The notes: a model not told the origin generated them from the sequence alone. Shown: positions 1 through 10,351, numbered from the stretch's first letter. The stretch is DNA of 64,000 nucleotides from Terriglobus sp. TAA 43 (GCF_000800015.1 NZ_JUGR01000002.1:310001-374000), one strand, 5' to 3'. Numbers and translations are program-made.

Positions 1-44
1 TTCCGGCCAACGTTCTACCGAGTGATCAGGATTCGATACGCCGG

Positions 45-1478
45 ATGATGTCGCAATTCTTCGACGCCACCTCCGATGCGATCCTGTTCTTGAACCGCGA
101 CTTCGTCATCACCTTCATGAATCTCCGCGCCAAAGAGATTCTTGCGCCGCGCGGACACATTCTGGGCATAAGCCTGTGGGAGGCTTTCCCCTCTGCAGCC
201 GTTCCCGATTCGCCTTACTGGGTCAACTACCATCGGTCCATGAACGAAGGCGTGGCCACGCGCTTTGAGGCCTTCTACGGCGACCCGCTCAACCTGTGGT
301 TCGATGTCCACGCACTTCCCTCAGACGACGGCGTCATCCTCTTCTTCCGCGACGTCACCCGCGGCCGCGCCAACCGTGAAGCCCTGGAGCTCAAGTCGCG
401 CGAGGTGGAACAACAGCTTGCGGAGATTGCATCGCTCTATCGCACCGCACCCATCGGCCTGGCGCTCTTTGATCTCGATGACTACCACTACGTCCGCCTG
501 AATGATCGGCAGGCAGCTTTCTTCGGCCTGAAGCCGGAAGAGATCGTTGGCCGCACGTTGACGGAGATGGCACCCATCGAAGGCTTACGCGAACTCTTCG
601 ACCAGGTCGCAGCCGGAACACCTGTCGTCAATTTTCCGCTGGAAGGCACAGTCGTGACAGACCCCGACAACTACCGTTACTGGACCGTCAGCTACTTCCC
701 CGTGACCGGACAGGATGGAACCATCCAGGGCATTACCGCCGCTTCACTTGAAATCACCCAACAGAAAAAGGCCGAGCAGGCACTCATGGAGAGCGAAAAG
801 CTCGCCGCCGTGGGTCGGCTGGCTGCCTCCATTGCGCACGAGATTAACAACCCACTGGAATCTGTCACCAACCTTCTCTATCTCGCACGGCACAGCACCC
901 GCATCGAAGACGCGCAGGAATTCATACTGCAAGCAGAAACCGAGCTACAGAGAGTAGCGCACATCACCAGCCAGACCCTTCGCTTTCATAAGCAGGCCAG
1001 CAGCCCTCAGGAAATTTCAGGCAAAGCACTGATGGAGAGTGTCCGATCTGTCTTTCACGGCAAGCTGGTCAACGCGTCCGCCACAGTGAAGGAGCGTCAT
1101 CAGGATGTCCCACCGGTACGTTGTTTCGAAGGTGAGATACGTCAGGTCATCAGCAACCTGGTGGGCAATGCACTCGATGCCATGCCTCCCGGTGGAGGCG
1201 ACCTCCTGTTGCGCAGCCGTAAGGCCCACGATCCTCAAACAGGTGCCCCTATGCTGGTGTTGACCGTAGCGGACAACGGCAGCGGCATTCCCAAAGAGGT
1301 GCGGGAGAAAATCTTTCGCCCCTTCTACACCACCAAGGGAATCGTCGGCACTGGTTTGGGTCTGTGGATCAGCCAGGAAATCGTTGACCGTCACCACGGA
1401 AAACTGCGCGTCCGTAGCCGCGAAGGCAAGGGCACGGTCTTCACCATCGCGCTCCCCTACGACGCCGTCAATCGTTAA
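45..1478 (+). CDS. PAS-domain sensor histidine kinase (5' end possibly outside window)
   Basis: Two-component sensor kinase that would autophosphorylate on His and pass phosphate to a response regulator. Two PAS domains (about residues 1-110 and 130-240) are followed by a HisKA segment with the phospho-acceptor H265 in AHEINNP, then an HATPase domain with N box (NLVGNALDAMP, ~370), G1 box (DNGSGIP, ~410) and GTGLGL (~435). No membrane segment is visible, so it is probably cytosolic. The reading frame stays open to position 3 of the window, so the true start may lie upstream; ATG 45 is only the first ATG seen. No partner response regulator is visible. A strong terminator follows. Confidence 0.9.
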   Translation: MMSQFFDATSDAILFLNRDFVITFMNLRAKEILAPRGHILGISLWEAFPSAAVPDSPYWVNYHRSMNEGVATRFEAFYGDPLNLWFDVHALPSDDGVILFFRDVTRGRANREALELKSREVEQQLAEIASLYRTAPIGLALFDLDDYHYVRLNDRQAAFFGLKPEEIVGRTLTEMAPIEGLRELFDQVAAGTPVVNFPLEGTVVTDPDNYRYWTVSYFPVTGQDGTIQGITAASLEITQQKKAEQALMESEKLAAVGRLAASIAHEINNPLESVTNLLYLARHSTRIEDAQEFILQAETELQRVAHITSQTLRFHKQASSPQEISGKALMESVRSVFHGKLVNASATVKERHQDVPPVRCFEGEIRQVISNLVGNALDAMPPGGGDLLLRSRKAHDPQTGAPMLVLTVADNGSGIPKEVREKIFRPFYTTKGIVGTGLGLWISQEIVDRHHGKLRVRSREGKGTVFTIALPYDAVNR

Positions 1479-1509
1479 ACAAACAGTTGAACCCAGTTCA
1501 AATCGCAAC

Positions 1510-1534
1510 GGCACGGCGTTCGCCGTGCCTTTGT
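1510..1534 (+). terminator. Rho-independent terminator of the histidine kinase gene
   Basis: Perfect 8-bp stem GGCACGGC / GCCGTGCC with a GTTC loop, followed by TTTGT. It sits 31 bases after the kinase stop codon and upstream of the convergent protease gene. Confidence 0.8.
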
Positions 1535-1561
1535 CGATACGAAGTCGTTGGGAAATACGGC

Positions 1562-2761
1562 TCAAATCTGGCGATCGTTCTCTGCTTCACCAAGCGTCAC
1601 TTTCACATCCATCCTGCGTCGTCCGCGGAAGGCTGTGACAGTAACCACGTCGCCCGTCTTGTGCGAGTTCATCACGCTGGAAATGTCCTGAACGTTGGTG
1701 ATCTCTTCACCATCGATGGCCACGATGAAATCGCCACCCAGCATCACCGGCGTATTCCCCAGAGCAGCGCGTTGTGTTCCGCCCTTCAGTCCCGCTCGTT
1801 CCGCAGCACCACCCGGCAGCACACGCTGAACCAGCACACCGTAATCCGCCGGCAGGCCAATCTGGTCGGCAAGATCGGGACCAATTTCCAGCGGTGAAAT
1901 TGCCAGCGACGGACGACGCACATGCCCGTACTTTGAGAAGTCGTCCAGCACCGCACGCGCCGTATTGATCGGAATCGCAAAGCCGATGCCAGCACTTTGG
2001 TCGGCACCGTTGTTGCTGGCAATCATCGTATTGATGCCGATGACCTGCCCATGCGAGTTCATCAACGGACCACCGCTGTTACCCGGATTAATAGCCGCGT
2101 CCGTCTGGATCGCGTTGTCAATCGCATTGCCGTTCGGTCCGCGCACACTGCGGATAGCAGAGATGATGCCTCGCGTCATGGTGCCAGATAAGCCAAACGG
2201 ATTGCCAATGGCAAACACCTTCTGCCCCACCTGCAGATTGCGCGAATCCGCAAGCTCCACCGGTTGCAGATTCGGCGCGTTGATCTGCAGCAACGCAAGG
2301 TCGTGAGCCTTATCTACGGTTACCACCTGCGCCTTGTACTTGTGCTTGTCTGCAAGCTGTACTTCCACGCGCTGATAATTCTCGCCAATCACGTGGTTGT
2401 TCGTCAGAATGTGTCCTTGCTTATCCAGGACGAACCCTGAGCCCTGTCCCTGCTGAGGCACCGCGCCATAGAAAAAGTCGATCGCAATGGTGGTGCTGGT
2501 GATATTCACCACGCTCGGAGTCACCCGCTTGTAGACGGCAATGTTGTTCTGCTCTTCCGAGTCATACGCAGGCTGTGCATTGGCCACGTTCAGGTCAAAC
2601 GCGCCCAACGGGCCACTCAGGTGCTCCATGCGGCTACCGTTCATCGACGGAACATAGCGCTGCATCAGCGCAGCGACCGTGCCCGTGGGCCACAGATGCT
2701 GCGTCAGAAGATAAAAACCCACCAACAACAAAACAACCAACAGAACTCTACGCAACTTCAT
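1562..2761 (-). CDS. HtrA/Deg-type trypsin-like serine protease with PDZ domain
   Basis: Envelope quality-control protease, predicted to degrade or refold misfolded periplasmic proteins. An N-terminal membrane anchor or signal (residues 5-20, LLVVLLL-type) is followed by a trypsin-like domain with the triad H123 (TNNHVIGE), D154 (KAHDLALL) and S229 (NPGNSGGP), then one PDZ domain (~290-390). At 399 residues with a single PDZ it resembles DegS/DegQ-like one-PDZ proteins more than two-PDZ DegP; which stress arm it serves cannot be told. Its start lies 54 bases past the stop of coaE, so the three minus-strand genes folD, coaE and this one may be co-transcribed. Confidence 0.93.
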   Translation of the reverse strand: MKLRRVLLVVLLLVGFYLLTQHLWPTGTVAALMQRYVPSMNGSRMEHLSGPLGAFDLNVANAQPAYDSEEQNNIAVYKRVTPSVVNITSTTIAIDFFYGAVPQQGQGSGFVLDKQGHILTNNHVIGENYQRVEVQLADKHKYKAQVVTVDKAHDLALLQINAPNLQPVELADSRNLQVGQKVFAIGNPFGLSGTMTRGIISAIRSVRGPNGNAIDNAIQTDAAINPGNSGGPLMNSHGQVIGINTMIASNNGADQSAGIGFAIPINTARAVLDDFSKYGHVRRPSLAISPLEIGPDLADQIGLPADYGVLVQRVLPGGAAERAGLKGGTQRAALGNTPVMLGGDFIVAIDGEEITNVQDISSVMNSHKTGDVVTVTAFRGRRRMDVKVTLGEAENDRQI

Positions 2762-2815
2762 CCAGGCGCCCTCCGGAGCGCACCAAAGACAGGCCCTTAC
2801 AGTGTATCCGCGCTG

Positions 2816-3484
2816 CTACTTCGCTTGCCCCGCGCGCTCCATCGACTCGGTCTTCAACTCTTCCCACAAGGTCTGCACTTCGTCACTAAGCTCTTGCAAA
2901 GAATCGTCATTTGCAATCACAAAGTCCGCCATCGCGGCCTTGCGTTCATCGTTCCACTGCGCTGCATTGCGACGTTCAAAATCCGCCGAAGCCGCTGCTT
3001 CATTCAACCCGGAAACACGCTGGATGTAGCGCCACCGTCGCTGTTCCTCAGGCGCAGTCACCACCACGATGCGATCAAAACGTGTACGCCATGGGGCAGA
3101 ATCATCCGCGCTAGCAGCATGTTTTGTCTCAAACACCAGGGCCGACTCCACCACCGCCACCGCCAGCGGATCCTTCGCGGCAATCTCCGCCGCCCATCGC
3201 GCCTGCTGCGAAATCACAAGGGGATGAATGATGGCGTTCAGCTCCTCAACACGGCCTTCATCAAACGCAATTCGCGCCAGCGCCCCACGGTCCAGCGATC
3301 CATCCGCCTTCACCACGCCCGCACCGAACTGCTGCACAATCGGCGCAAACGCGGCACCGCCCTGCTGCATCAACGCGCGGCCCACCTCATCGGACTGAAA
3401 GAGATACGCGCCGCGCTCACGCAGCATGGCCGCAGCGGTACTCTTACCGCTACCCACTCCGCCCGTCAGCGCGACGCGCAACAT
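2816..3484 (-). CDS. coaE: Dephospho-CoA kinase
   Basis: Last step of coenzyme A synthesis: phosphorylates the 3'-hydroxyl of dephospho-CoA with ATP. The P-loop GGVGSGKST lies at residues 8-16, a Q-S-DEVGR segment follows (~29-36), and the VVVTAPEEQRRWR lid region is near 140-155. The 222-residue length is normal for the family. It lies 5 bases downstream of folD on the same strand, indicating co-transcription with folate one-carbon metabolism and the downstream protease. Confidence 0.95.
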   Translation of the reverse strand: MLRVALTGGVGSGKSTAAAMLRERGAYLFQSDEVGRALMQQGGAAFAPIVQQFGAGVVKADGSLDRGALARIAFDEGRVEELNAIIHPLVISQQARWAAEIAAKDPLAVAVVESALVFETKHAASADDSAPWRTRFDRIVVVTAPEEQRRWRYIQRVSGLNEAAASADFERRNAAQWNDERKAAMADFVIANDDSLQELSDEVQTLWEELKTESMERAGQAK

Positions 3485-3489
3485 CGTGT

Positions 3490-4401
<912 letters not shown>

Positions 4402-4562
4402 GTCTATTTGAGGATACCGTGAACATGCATTGTGATGTGTTCGCACAAATTCGGCAAAATGACATCAGATCCCATAAGAATTTGTAGTAGGCGCAACCCC
4501 ACAGCACACATGACGTCTAAACTTTCAAATTACCGGGAGAACCGGCGCGAAGGAGCATCTGG

Positions 4563-4805
4563 ATGGAAATAGCCCCCAACGATGGCAAGTTCTCGCAGGA
4601 CGACGTTGCCGACCTGCGCAGTGAACTGCTCAGTTCCGGTCTGGACAATTGGCAAGCAGCGGAACTGATCGCCAGCTTTCTCGCAGCACGCGGTTATGGC
4701 GTGTCTACGGAAGGTGCCCGTCACGTCGCCTGCCACTTGGACTCCACGCATCTTTCCCTGGAAAACATGCAGCGCGAGCTGGAAATGCTCGCACTTCCTA
4801 TGTAG
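4563..4805 (+). CDS. Small hypothetical protein (80 aa)
   Basis: Unrecognised acidic 80-residue protein, mostly predicted helical, with no signal peptide or membrane segment. A good ribosome site (GAAGGAG, 10 bases upstream of ATG 4563) supports the start. It diverges from folD, and the ~160-base gap between them probably carries both promoters. It ends 26 bases before the convergent permease gene. No function is assigned. Confidence 0.65.
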   Translation: MEIAPNDGKFSQDDVADLRSELLSSGLDNWQAAELIASFLAARGYGVSTEGARHVACHLDSTHLSLENMQRELEMLALPM

Positions 4806-4831
4806 TTTTCGTTTTTTGAGGAATCCAGCCT

Positions 4832-6100
4832 CTACTCGTACTTGAGCATTTCCACCGGATCCAGCGCCGCCGCCCGATTCGCCGGCAGCGTTCCGAAAAT
4901 TACGCCAACCAGCACGCTGGTCAACAGCGCCACCACGGCCGACAATCCGGACATTGGGATATGCACCGGTGTCAGTAGGTTCACCGTGATTGGAAGCGCA
5001 AGCCCTAACAGCGTACCCACCACACCACCGCTCAGCGACAGAAAAACCGCCTCGGTCAGGAACTGCAGACGGATCTCGCGCCGCGTTGCGCCAAGCGCCT
5101 TGCGGATACCAATCTCGCGATAACGCGCCGTCACATTTGCCAGCATGCTGTTCATGATGCCCACGCCCGAAACAACCAGCGTGATGAACGCAGCCGCTGT
5201 CAGCACGTAGGTCAACGAGTCAGCGACCTTTTTCATAGTGTCCAGAATGGCCACCATCGTAAACGCGGTGTATTTGCTGCCCTTACGATGCCTCGACTGG
5301 ATCAGGTCCAGAATTCTGGTCGCGCCACGAGGCACGTCGGCAGGGTCCTTCATCGTGAAGAAAATTTCCTTCACCGTGTCGGTTCCCGTCATGTAGCGTG
5401 CCACCGGATACGGCAGCAGCACCGTGTCATCGCTGATTTCAGACTGGCCGAAGGTATCCACGCGCTGCTTGAAAACGCCAACAATCGTGATGGGGATGCC
5501 ACTCAGGTTCAGGACCTTGCCCACAGCCGCATCATCTGAGCCGAAGAGGGTCTTCGCCAGGGGCTCCACGATCATGCCAACCTTCTCATGCGCGATGGTG
5601 TCCTGATCGTCAAAGAAGCGGCCGCTCAACACGCCGAGATTGCGCACATCCTTATAGCGCGGCGAAACGCCCAGCAGCATCACATCGCGGGTCTTGCCTT
5701 CGCCAATCGAAATTGGTGCATGCACTTCCAGCATGGGCGAGCTCTGTGCAATACCGGGCACCTGCGACAGCACTGCCGCCTCGTCTTCCTTGGTCATGTA
5801 GTCCGGGGTGGATGCACCATCCGCGCCCACCGTAGCGCCGCCGTTGTACTGCATCTCCACCATGTTCGGGCCGATACTGGACAACGTATCCAGCGCGTAT
5901 TGCCGGCCCGTCATACCGACCGTCACTACCAGCACAATCGAAGCCGATCCGATGATCATGCCCAGCATGGTAAGCAGAAAACGCACCTTACTGGCGCGGA
6001 AGCTGTCCAGGGCAAGGTGCATGGTCTCGCGGAACACCAGCGTACTCTTCGCGGAACGAAGAGTGCTCTCGAACGACTTCTGGCGGACAGCTACCGGCAT
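4832..6100 (-). CDS. MacB/FtsX-type ABC transporter permease (orphan)
   Basis: Integral membrane subunit of a type VII (MacB-like) ABC system. One membrane segment near residues 38-60 is followed by a large periplasmic MacB_PCD-type domain (~60-280) and three C-terminal segments within ~300-415, ending ANRAAALDPVEMLKYE, a signature FtsX-family tail. An N-terminal cytoplasmic stretch of ~25 residues precedes the first segment. No ATP-binding subunit is adjacent in this window, so the cognate ATPase must be elsewhere. Substrate unknown; relatives export lipoproteins, peptides or antibiotics. Confidence 0.88.
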   Translation of the reverse strand: MPVAVRQKSFESTLRSAKSTLVFRETMHLALDSFRASKVRFLLTMLGMIIGSASIVLVVTVGMTGRQYALDTLSSIGPNMVEMQYNGGATVGADGASTPDYMTKEDEAAVLSQVPGIAQSSPMLEVHAPISIGEGKTRDVMLLGVSPRYKDVRNLGVLSGRFFDDQDTIAHEKVGMIVEPLAKTLFGSDDAAVGKVLNLSGIPITIVGVFKQRVDTFGQSEISDDTVLLPYPVARYMTGTDTVKEIFFTMKDPADVPRGATRILDLIQSRHRKGSKYTAFTMVAILDTMKKVADSLTYVLTAAAFITLVVSGVGIMNSMLANVTARYREIGIRKALGATRREIRLQFLTEAVFLSLSGGVVGTLLGLALPITVNLLTPVHIPMSGLSAVVALLTSVLVGVIFGTLPANRAAALDPVEMLKYE

Positions 6101-6197
6101 ACTTTCATGCTACTCCCGAACATTGGACGCATGAGCCACAAAACACGATGCAGACCGACGTTCCTGCTACGATTGGAGTAGGAACAACCCCACCCGC

Positions 6198-6287
6198 GGA
6201 GAGGTGTGTGAGTGGTTGAAACAGGCTGTCTTGAAAACAGCTTTCGGTGAAAGCCGAACGGGGGTTCGAATCCCTCCCTCTCCGCCA
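6198..6287 (+). tRNA. tRNA-Ser (anticodon UGA)
   Basis: Acceptor stem GGAGAGG (6198-6204) pairs with CCTCTCC (6277-6283), then discriminator G and an encoded CCA (6285-6287). The anticodon stem-loop GCTGT-CTTGAAA-ACAGC places UGA in the loop; a long variable arm (about 6242-6256) and the T arm with GGTTCGAATCC follow. The long variable arm confirms a class II serine tRNA. The 3' end is the integration site of the element that follows, and the tRNA remains intact on the integrase side. Confidence 0.97.
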
Positions 6288-6320
6288 TCAACCCGTCCAA
6301 GGTTGTCCGTACAAGTCCGA
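6269..6320 (+). repeat. attL: left attachment repeat in the 3' end of tRNA-Ser
   Basis: AATCCCTCCCTC, then CCGCCATCAACC, GTCCAAGGTT and AAGTCCGA recur in the same order at 26975-27025. Within the tRNA part the two copies differ by one deleted T in the right copy. The core is the last ~18 bases of the tRNA gene, the usual target of P4-type integrases. Confidence 0.85.
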
Positions 6321-6392
6321 CACCGTCGCTCGACTATTCAAAAATCCCTAATAAATCCTTAACAACTCTTCGCTGACGTTCGCGTTCTTCCG

Positions 6393-6422
6393 TTGACATC
6401 CTGCCTCAGATGGGTGTAGATG
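6393..6422 (+). promoter_or_regulatory. Putative sigma-70 promoter of the integrase gene
   Basis: A perfect TTGACA (6393-6398) and a TAGATG -10 candidate (6417-6422) are spaced by 18 bases, ~50 bases before the integrase start. Sequence match only. Confidence 0.35.
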
Positions 6423-6452
6423 TGGGGGTATCGGATTTTGAGAACGGGGGTA
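6423..6452 (+). repeat. Paired GGGGGTA repeats at the left end (candidate integrase arm sites)
   Basis: GGGGGTA occurs at 6424-6430 and 6446-6452, about two helical turns apart, between attL and the integrase start. The same motif is paired at the right end (26899-26918). Arm-type integrase or excisionase sites are inferred from position and duplication. Confidence 0.4.
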
Positions 6453-6471
6453 TCTATCCCGTTGGCCGTCT

Positions 6472-7686
6472 ATGAAGCTCACAGACACGCGCATCAGGAA
6501 CGTAAAGCTTCCGTCGAAGAACACCCGTCTTGCGGACGGCGGTGGCCTCTATCTCCTCGTGACTCCTGCCGGGGGCAAGCTCTGGCGCTGGAAATATCGC
6601 TTTGAGGGCAAAGAAAAGCTGATGAGCTTCGGAGGCTACCCCGAGGTGTCTCTCGCTGCTGCCAGGGAGAAGCACAGCGCGGCTCGGAAGTTGTTAAAAG
6701 ATGGCACCGATCCGATGGCTCAACGCAAAGCCGTTCGTGTGGCTGAGATCGCCGCCGAGAAGCACGCCTTCCAGAAAATCGCAGAGCAGTGGCACAAGCA
6801 TTGGAAGGTCGGAAAGAGCGAACGTCACGCAGATGCGGTACTGCGTCGGCTGCAGGCTGATGTCTTCCCTGCTATCGGGGCCAAGGCAATTTCTGCGATC
6901 GAAGCACCGACGATTGTTGCGATGGTCAAAGCTATTGAAGAGCGTGGCGCACACGATATCGCCAAGCGTGCTCTAGAAACGACGGGCCAGGTCTTCCGAT
7001 ATGCCATTGCGCATGGTTACGTTACTCGCAACCCATCCGCTGATTTCAAGCCTGCTGACGTTCTGAAGTCCGTTCAGAAGACCAACTATGCGCGGATCGA
7101 CGCGAAAGAGCTTCCTGCCCTACTGCGCGCTGTGGAGCTATATCAGGGGACGCCAGTTACCCGTTTAGCGATCAAGTTGCTTGCTCACACCTTCGTACGC
7201 ACCGGCGAATTGATCGGTGCTTGTTGGAGTGAGATTGATTTCGAGGAAAAGCGCTGGAACATTCCGGCAGAGCGCATGAAGATGCGGACGCCGCATATCA
7301 TTCCGCTCTCGACTCAAGCGATCGAGATTCTTGAACTGCTTAAGAACTTGACCGGTGATGGCACTCTTCTCTTTCCTGGAGACCGTAGCCCTAAGAAGTC
7401 GATGTCGAACGGCACGATTCTTGTTGCGTTGAAGAGGATGGGATACCAGGGCGTTATGACTGGACACGGTTTCCGTGGACTCGCCTCAACCGTCCTCCAT
7501 GAGCAGGGTTTCGAACATGCACACATTGAACTTCAGCTTGCGCATTCGCCGCGGAACGCTGTCAGCGCCGCGTATAACCATGCGCTCTACCTTTCACCAC
7601 GCGCCAAGATGATGCAGTGGTGGAGCAACTACCTCGAAGCACAGCAGCGCGGCAAAGTGCTGAAGATGCGAACAGAGGTGGCCTGA
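6472..7686 (+). CDS. P4-type tyrosine site-specific integrase
   Basis: Catalyses integration and excision at the tRNA-Ser att site. The N-terminal DUF4102-type arm-binding domain (about 1-85, with the typical KLPSKNTRLADGGGLYL start) is followed by a core-binding SAM-like domain (~100-185) and the catalytic domain (~205-380). Catalytic residues are complete: R243 (RTGE), H332-x2-R335 (HGFR), H358 (LAH) and nucleophile Y368. Length 404 is typical. It lies directly next to attL. No obvious Shine-Dalgarno precedes ATG 6472, which follows a small inverted repeat (AACGGG/CCCGTT), so translation may be weak or controlled. Confidence 0.95.
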   Translation: MKLTDTRIRNVKLPSKNTRLADGGGLYLLVTPAGGKLWRWKYRFEGKEKLMSFGGYPEVSLAAAREKHSAARKLLKDGTDPMAQRKAVRVAEIAAEKHAFQKIAEQWHKHWKVGKSERHADAVLRRLQADVFPAIGAKAISAIEAPTIVAMVKAIEERGAHDIAKRALETTGQVFRYAIAHGYVTRNPSADFKPADVLKSVQKTNYARIDAKELPALLRAVELYQGTPVTRLAIKLLAHTFVRTGELIGACWSEIDFEEKRWNIPAERMKMRTPHIIPLSTQAIEILELLKNLTGDGTLLFPGDRSPKKSMSNGTILVALKRMGYQGVMTGHGFRGLASTVLHEQGFEHAHIELQLAHSPRNAVSAAYNHALYLSPRAKMMQWWSNYLEAQQRGKVLKMRTEVA

Positions 7687-7723
7687 ACGATCCTGCGGGG
7701 CTGGTCCCCGTAAAACACAACCG

Positions 7724-7755
7724 CCCCCGGAGAGTGCTCTAACACTCGCCGGAGG
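7724..7755 (+). terminator. GC-rich hairpin between integrase and second recombinase
   Basis: CCCCCGGAGAGTG and CACTCGCCGGAGG form an 11-of-13-bp stem around a 6-base loop. No T-run follows, so it may be an attenuator or mRNA-processing structure rather than a simple terminator. Confidence 0.45.
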
Positions 7756-7785
7756 CTAACCAAAATTCCTCGCTGGAGAAATCAA

Positions 7786-8976
7786 ATGGCTTCCACTAGT
7801 GTAGTCCCCGCGGCCCTGCGTCCCGAAACACGGCCTTTCCCATTCAGCCTGCACACCGCTGGCGCTTCCTCATCGGAGGATCATCGTGTCGGCATGGTTA
7901 CGCTGCATCCCGAGATGCCTTTCTCAGAAGCTGCAGACATTTTCTTAGACAACGTCGCGGCTATTCGAACGAGACAGCGGGTAGCGCGTTTCATACGAGA
8001 GAACACGCTGCGCAGCTACCGGCAGTACCTTACCAGCCTCTCCCTGTTCTTTGGCGATACGAGACTCAATAGGATCACCCCTCCCATGATCCGAAAATTC
8101 CAAGAGTATCGGGTCGCAGGAATTGGATGTTTCATGCGTCCTCGCCGCCCTAAAGCGCCGATCAAAGAATGTCCCGCCGGACCGAAGAAGGTAAATCAGG
8201 AGATCTGTTTGTTGAGGCGCATTCTCGCCAAGGCTGGCTGCTGGCAAGAGATCGACGACGCATACTACGCACCTTTGCTGGAAGAGCACGAGGACGAAAT
8301 ACAACGCGCTCTCACTCGTCAGGAGCAAGAACATTGGTTGGCCGTAGCCGCTAGCTCTCCCCGCTGGCAGCTTGTCTATTGGTATTCGCTTCTCGCTTTC
8401 GGGACCACGATGAGTTCGAACGAACTGCGCCTATTGAGGCTCGCAGATATAAACCTCGAACACCAGACGATCACCGTCTCGCGTGTGGCAGCGAAATGCA
8501 AGGGACGACAGCGCATCATCTCCTTGGTCACTGCCCAGGAACTATGGTCCGCGGAATGTCTCTTGGAACGGGCACGTCGTTGCGGGGCAGCTAATCCCTT
8601 GGACTATGTATTTCCAATGCGTCACCGGGGTCCGAACGCGGCATGGGATCCCACAAAGCCGATGACCAATTCCGGGTTTAAGAAACAGTGGGAAGAGGTG
8701 CGTGAAGCGACGGGATTGAAGCGCTTCCGGATCTACGACACGCGCCATACCGGAGGAACTAGGCTCGCAGAAGCGGGCGTGAACATCTCTGTCATCAGAG
8801 CCCGAATGGGACATCTGTCGCAGGAGATGCATGAGCACTACTGCCGCATCGCGGAGCCCATCCAAAGACAACAACTGCAGGACGCTTACGCATGGCAGAA
8901 GCGGCAAGCTGGCGGAACAGATCACACTCTCCACCCACCATTCTCTGAATATGGACTGGACATTCTGCGACATTGA
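7786..8976 (+). CDS. Tyrosine recombinase-like protein, Arg I replaced by Ser (first of tandem pair)
   Basis: XerC/D-type fold, 396 residues. An N-terminal extension (~1-45) precedes a SAM-like core-binding domain (~45-165) with an inserted Cys-containing loop, then a catalytic-like domain (~180-365). The usual first catalytic Arg (R-x-x-E-L) is Ser here (TTMSSNEL, S210 with E213). The second box is Y317-x2-R320 instead of H-x2-R, while H343 and nucleophile Y352 are retained. The start has a good ribosome site (GGAGAAATCAA). The next gene is a diverged paralog with the same substitution, so the loss is shared. It could be a non-catalytic partner, a DNA-binding factor, or an enzyme using another residue. 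Confidence 0.85.
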   Translation: MASTSVVPAALRPETRPFPFSLHTAGASSSEDHRVGMVTLHPEMPFSEAADIFLDNVAAIRTRQRVARFIRENTLRSYRQYLTSLSLFFGDTRLNRITPPMIRKFQEYRVAGIGCFMRPRRPKAPIKECPAGPKKVNQEICLLRRILAKAGCWQEIDDAYYAPLLEEHEDEIQRALTRQEQEHWLAVAASSPRWQLVYWYSLLAFGTTMSSNELRLLRLADINLEHQTITVSRVAAKCKGRQRIISLVTAQELWSAECLLERARRCGAANPLDYVFPMRHRGPNAAWDPTKPMTNSGFKKQWEEVREATGLKRFRIYDTRHTGGTRLAEAGVNISVIRARMGHLSQEMHEHYCRIAEPIQRQQLQDAYAWQKRQAGGTDHTLHPPFSEYGLDILRH

Positions 8977-9100
8977 TCCGCAGGAGAGGACCACTCGCTC
9001 TCGCCTGGTTCTACAGGCATGCGTGCTAACGCCATCGTGGCCGGACGAGTGCACTATCACTCGTCGTGTGCCGCCAGCCGAAACCAAATGGTGAAATTAA

Positions 9101-10351
9101 ATGACTACCGTTCGTGTAGATATTAACGACCTGTGCGCGGAAACCCTTCACGTGCCTGCCGACATGCTTGATCCGAGTGCCCTTCGTGGCCGCGCCTTTG
9201 CTGAGGCCGCGGCCCTTTGGCTTGAGTCACGCCGTGGGCGTGTCAGAAGTCGCACCTTCTATGGATTCACAGCACAGATTAGAGCGCTCAACCGCTACTT
9301 CGGCGAAATGGACGACCTAGAGAAGATTCATCTGGGCCATGTCGCTCTTTATCAGCGCCTGCGAGCAAAGAATTGCTGCATCCATGGCCATCCCGAGGCA
9401 AAGGGGTGCAAGGAAGGATGCGAGAAGGGTCTTTGGACGAAGCCGAGTGGGCATAGCATCATCAACCATGAACTGAGTGTGCTGCAGATGATCCTACGGC
9501 GTGCGGGTCTTTGGAATAAGTTCTCTGACCATTACGAGCGCATTCCTGCAGATCAATGGCAACCGCCCAAGGTGATGACTTCAGAACAAGAGGCACACTT
9601 CTACGCGGTCGCTGCCAGCAAACCCGACTGGGAATTGGCGGGGCTAGTGGCGATGCTTACGGCGAATACCACTGCTAGCGGCACGGAATTGCGAAATCTG
9701 CAGCACAAGCATGTCATGCTCAATGCGAATCCGCCAGCAGTTCGCATTCCATTGGGCAAAAACCGCTATCGCCTTCGCGTCATTCCCCTCAACGACACGG
9801 CGGTCTTCGCACTCAAGAAAATTCTTGATAGAGCCGAAGCCTTAGGTTCCACGGGACCAGACGATTTCATCTTCCCGTACCGAGTAGCCACACACCTCTA
9901 CGATCCCAAACGCCCTACTTCGTCTTCGTGGCTTCGGCGCACCTGGTACGAGCTGAGGGAAGCTGCCGACGTACCTTGGCTGACCCCTCATTGCCTTCGT
10001 CACCAAGCGATCACAATGATGGCCGAGCAAGGAGTGCCTTCTGAGGTGATCCGCTCCGTTGCCGGACATGTTTCCGAACAGATGATGCGGCATTACACGC
10101 ATTGCCGCCTGGAAGTCACGCACAAGTATCTCTCTGCGGTCGACGGCGGAAACCATATGGCGCCCGTCTATGAAGAGCGCGCTGCCGCCCGCAAAGCGAA
10201 AGCACAGCCTGCGGCGACGTCTCCTCTCAAATCCGCCATTCCAATCGCTCCTGTCGTGGTGCCGCCTCAGAAGCTGGTCACTCCTGCCGTGCCGGTGCAA
10301 ACCGTTCAAGCTGTCCGCACAGCATGGGGCTTCACGGCCAGCACTCGATAA
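9101..10351 (+). CDS. Tyrosine recombinase-like protein, Arg I replaced by Ser (second of tandem pair)
   Basis: Paralog of the preceding gene, 416 residues. The core-binding region carries a Cys/His-rich insertion (CCIHGHPEAKGCKEGC, ~90-106) that could bind zinc. In the catalytic domain the Arg I site is Ser (TTASGTEL, S193 with E196); H297-x2-R300 (HCLRH), H323 (GH) and Y332 are present. The C-terminal ~65 residues after the Tyr are Ala/Pro/Val-rich. It starts 124 bases after the first paralog with a GGTGAAATTAA ribosome site and is followed 35 bases later by a Crp/Fnr-like gene, suggesting a three-gene unit. Confidence 0.85.
   Translation: MTTVRVDINDLCAETLHVPADMLDPSALRGRAFAEAAALWLESRRGRVRSRTFYGFTAQIRALNRYFGEMDDLEKIHLGHVALYQRLRAKNCCIHGHPEAKGCKEGCEKGLWTKPSGHSIINHELSVLQMILRRAGLWNKFSDHYERIPADQWQPPKVMTSEQEAHFYAVAASKPDWELAGLVAMLTANTTASGTELRNLQHKHVMLNANPPAVRIPLGKNRYRLRVIPLNDTAVFALKKILDRAEALGSTGPDDFIFPYRVATHLYDPKRPTSSSWLRRTWYELREAADVPWLTPHCLRHQAITMMAEQGVPSEVIRSVAGHVSEQMMRHYTHCRLEVTHKYLSAVDGGNHMAPVYEERAAARKAKAQPAATSPLKSAIPIAPVVVPPQKLVTPAVPVQTVQAVRTAWGFTASTR

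Noticed and set aside
7786-10351. Classification of the three recombinases as a RIT (recombinase-in-trio) transposable unit
   Set aside because: The first is a P4-type integrase tied to the tRNA att site, gaps and a hairpin separate the genes, and no terminal inverted repeats flank the set.
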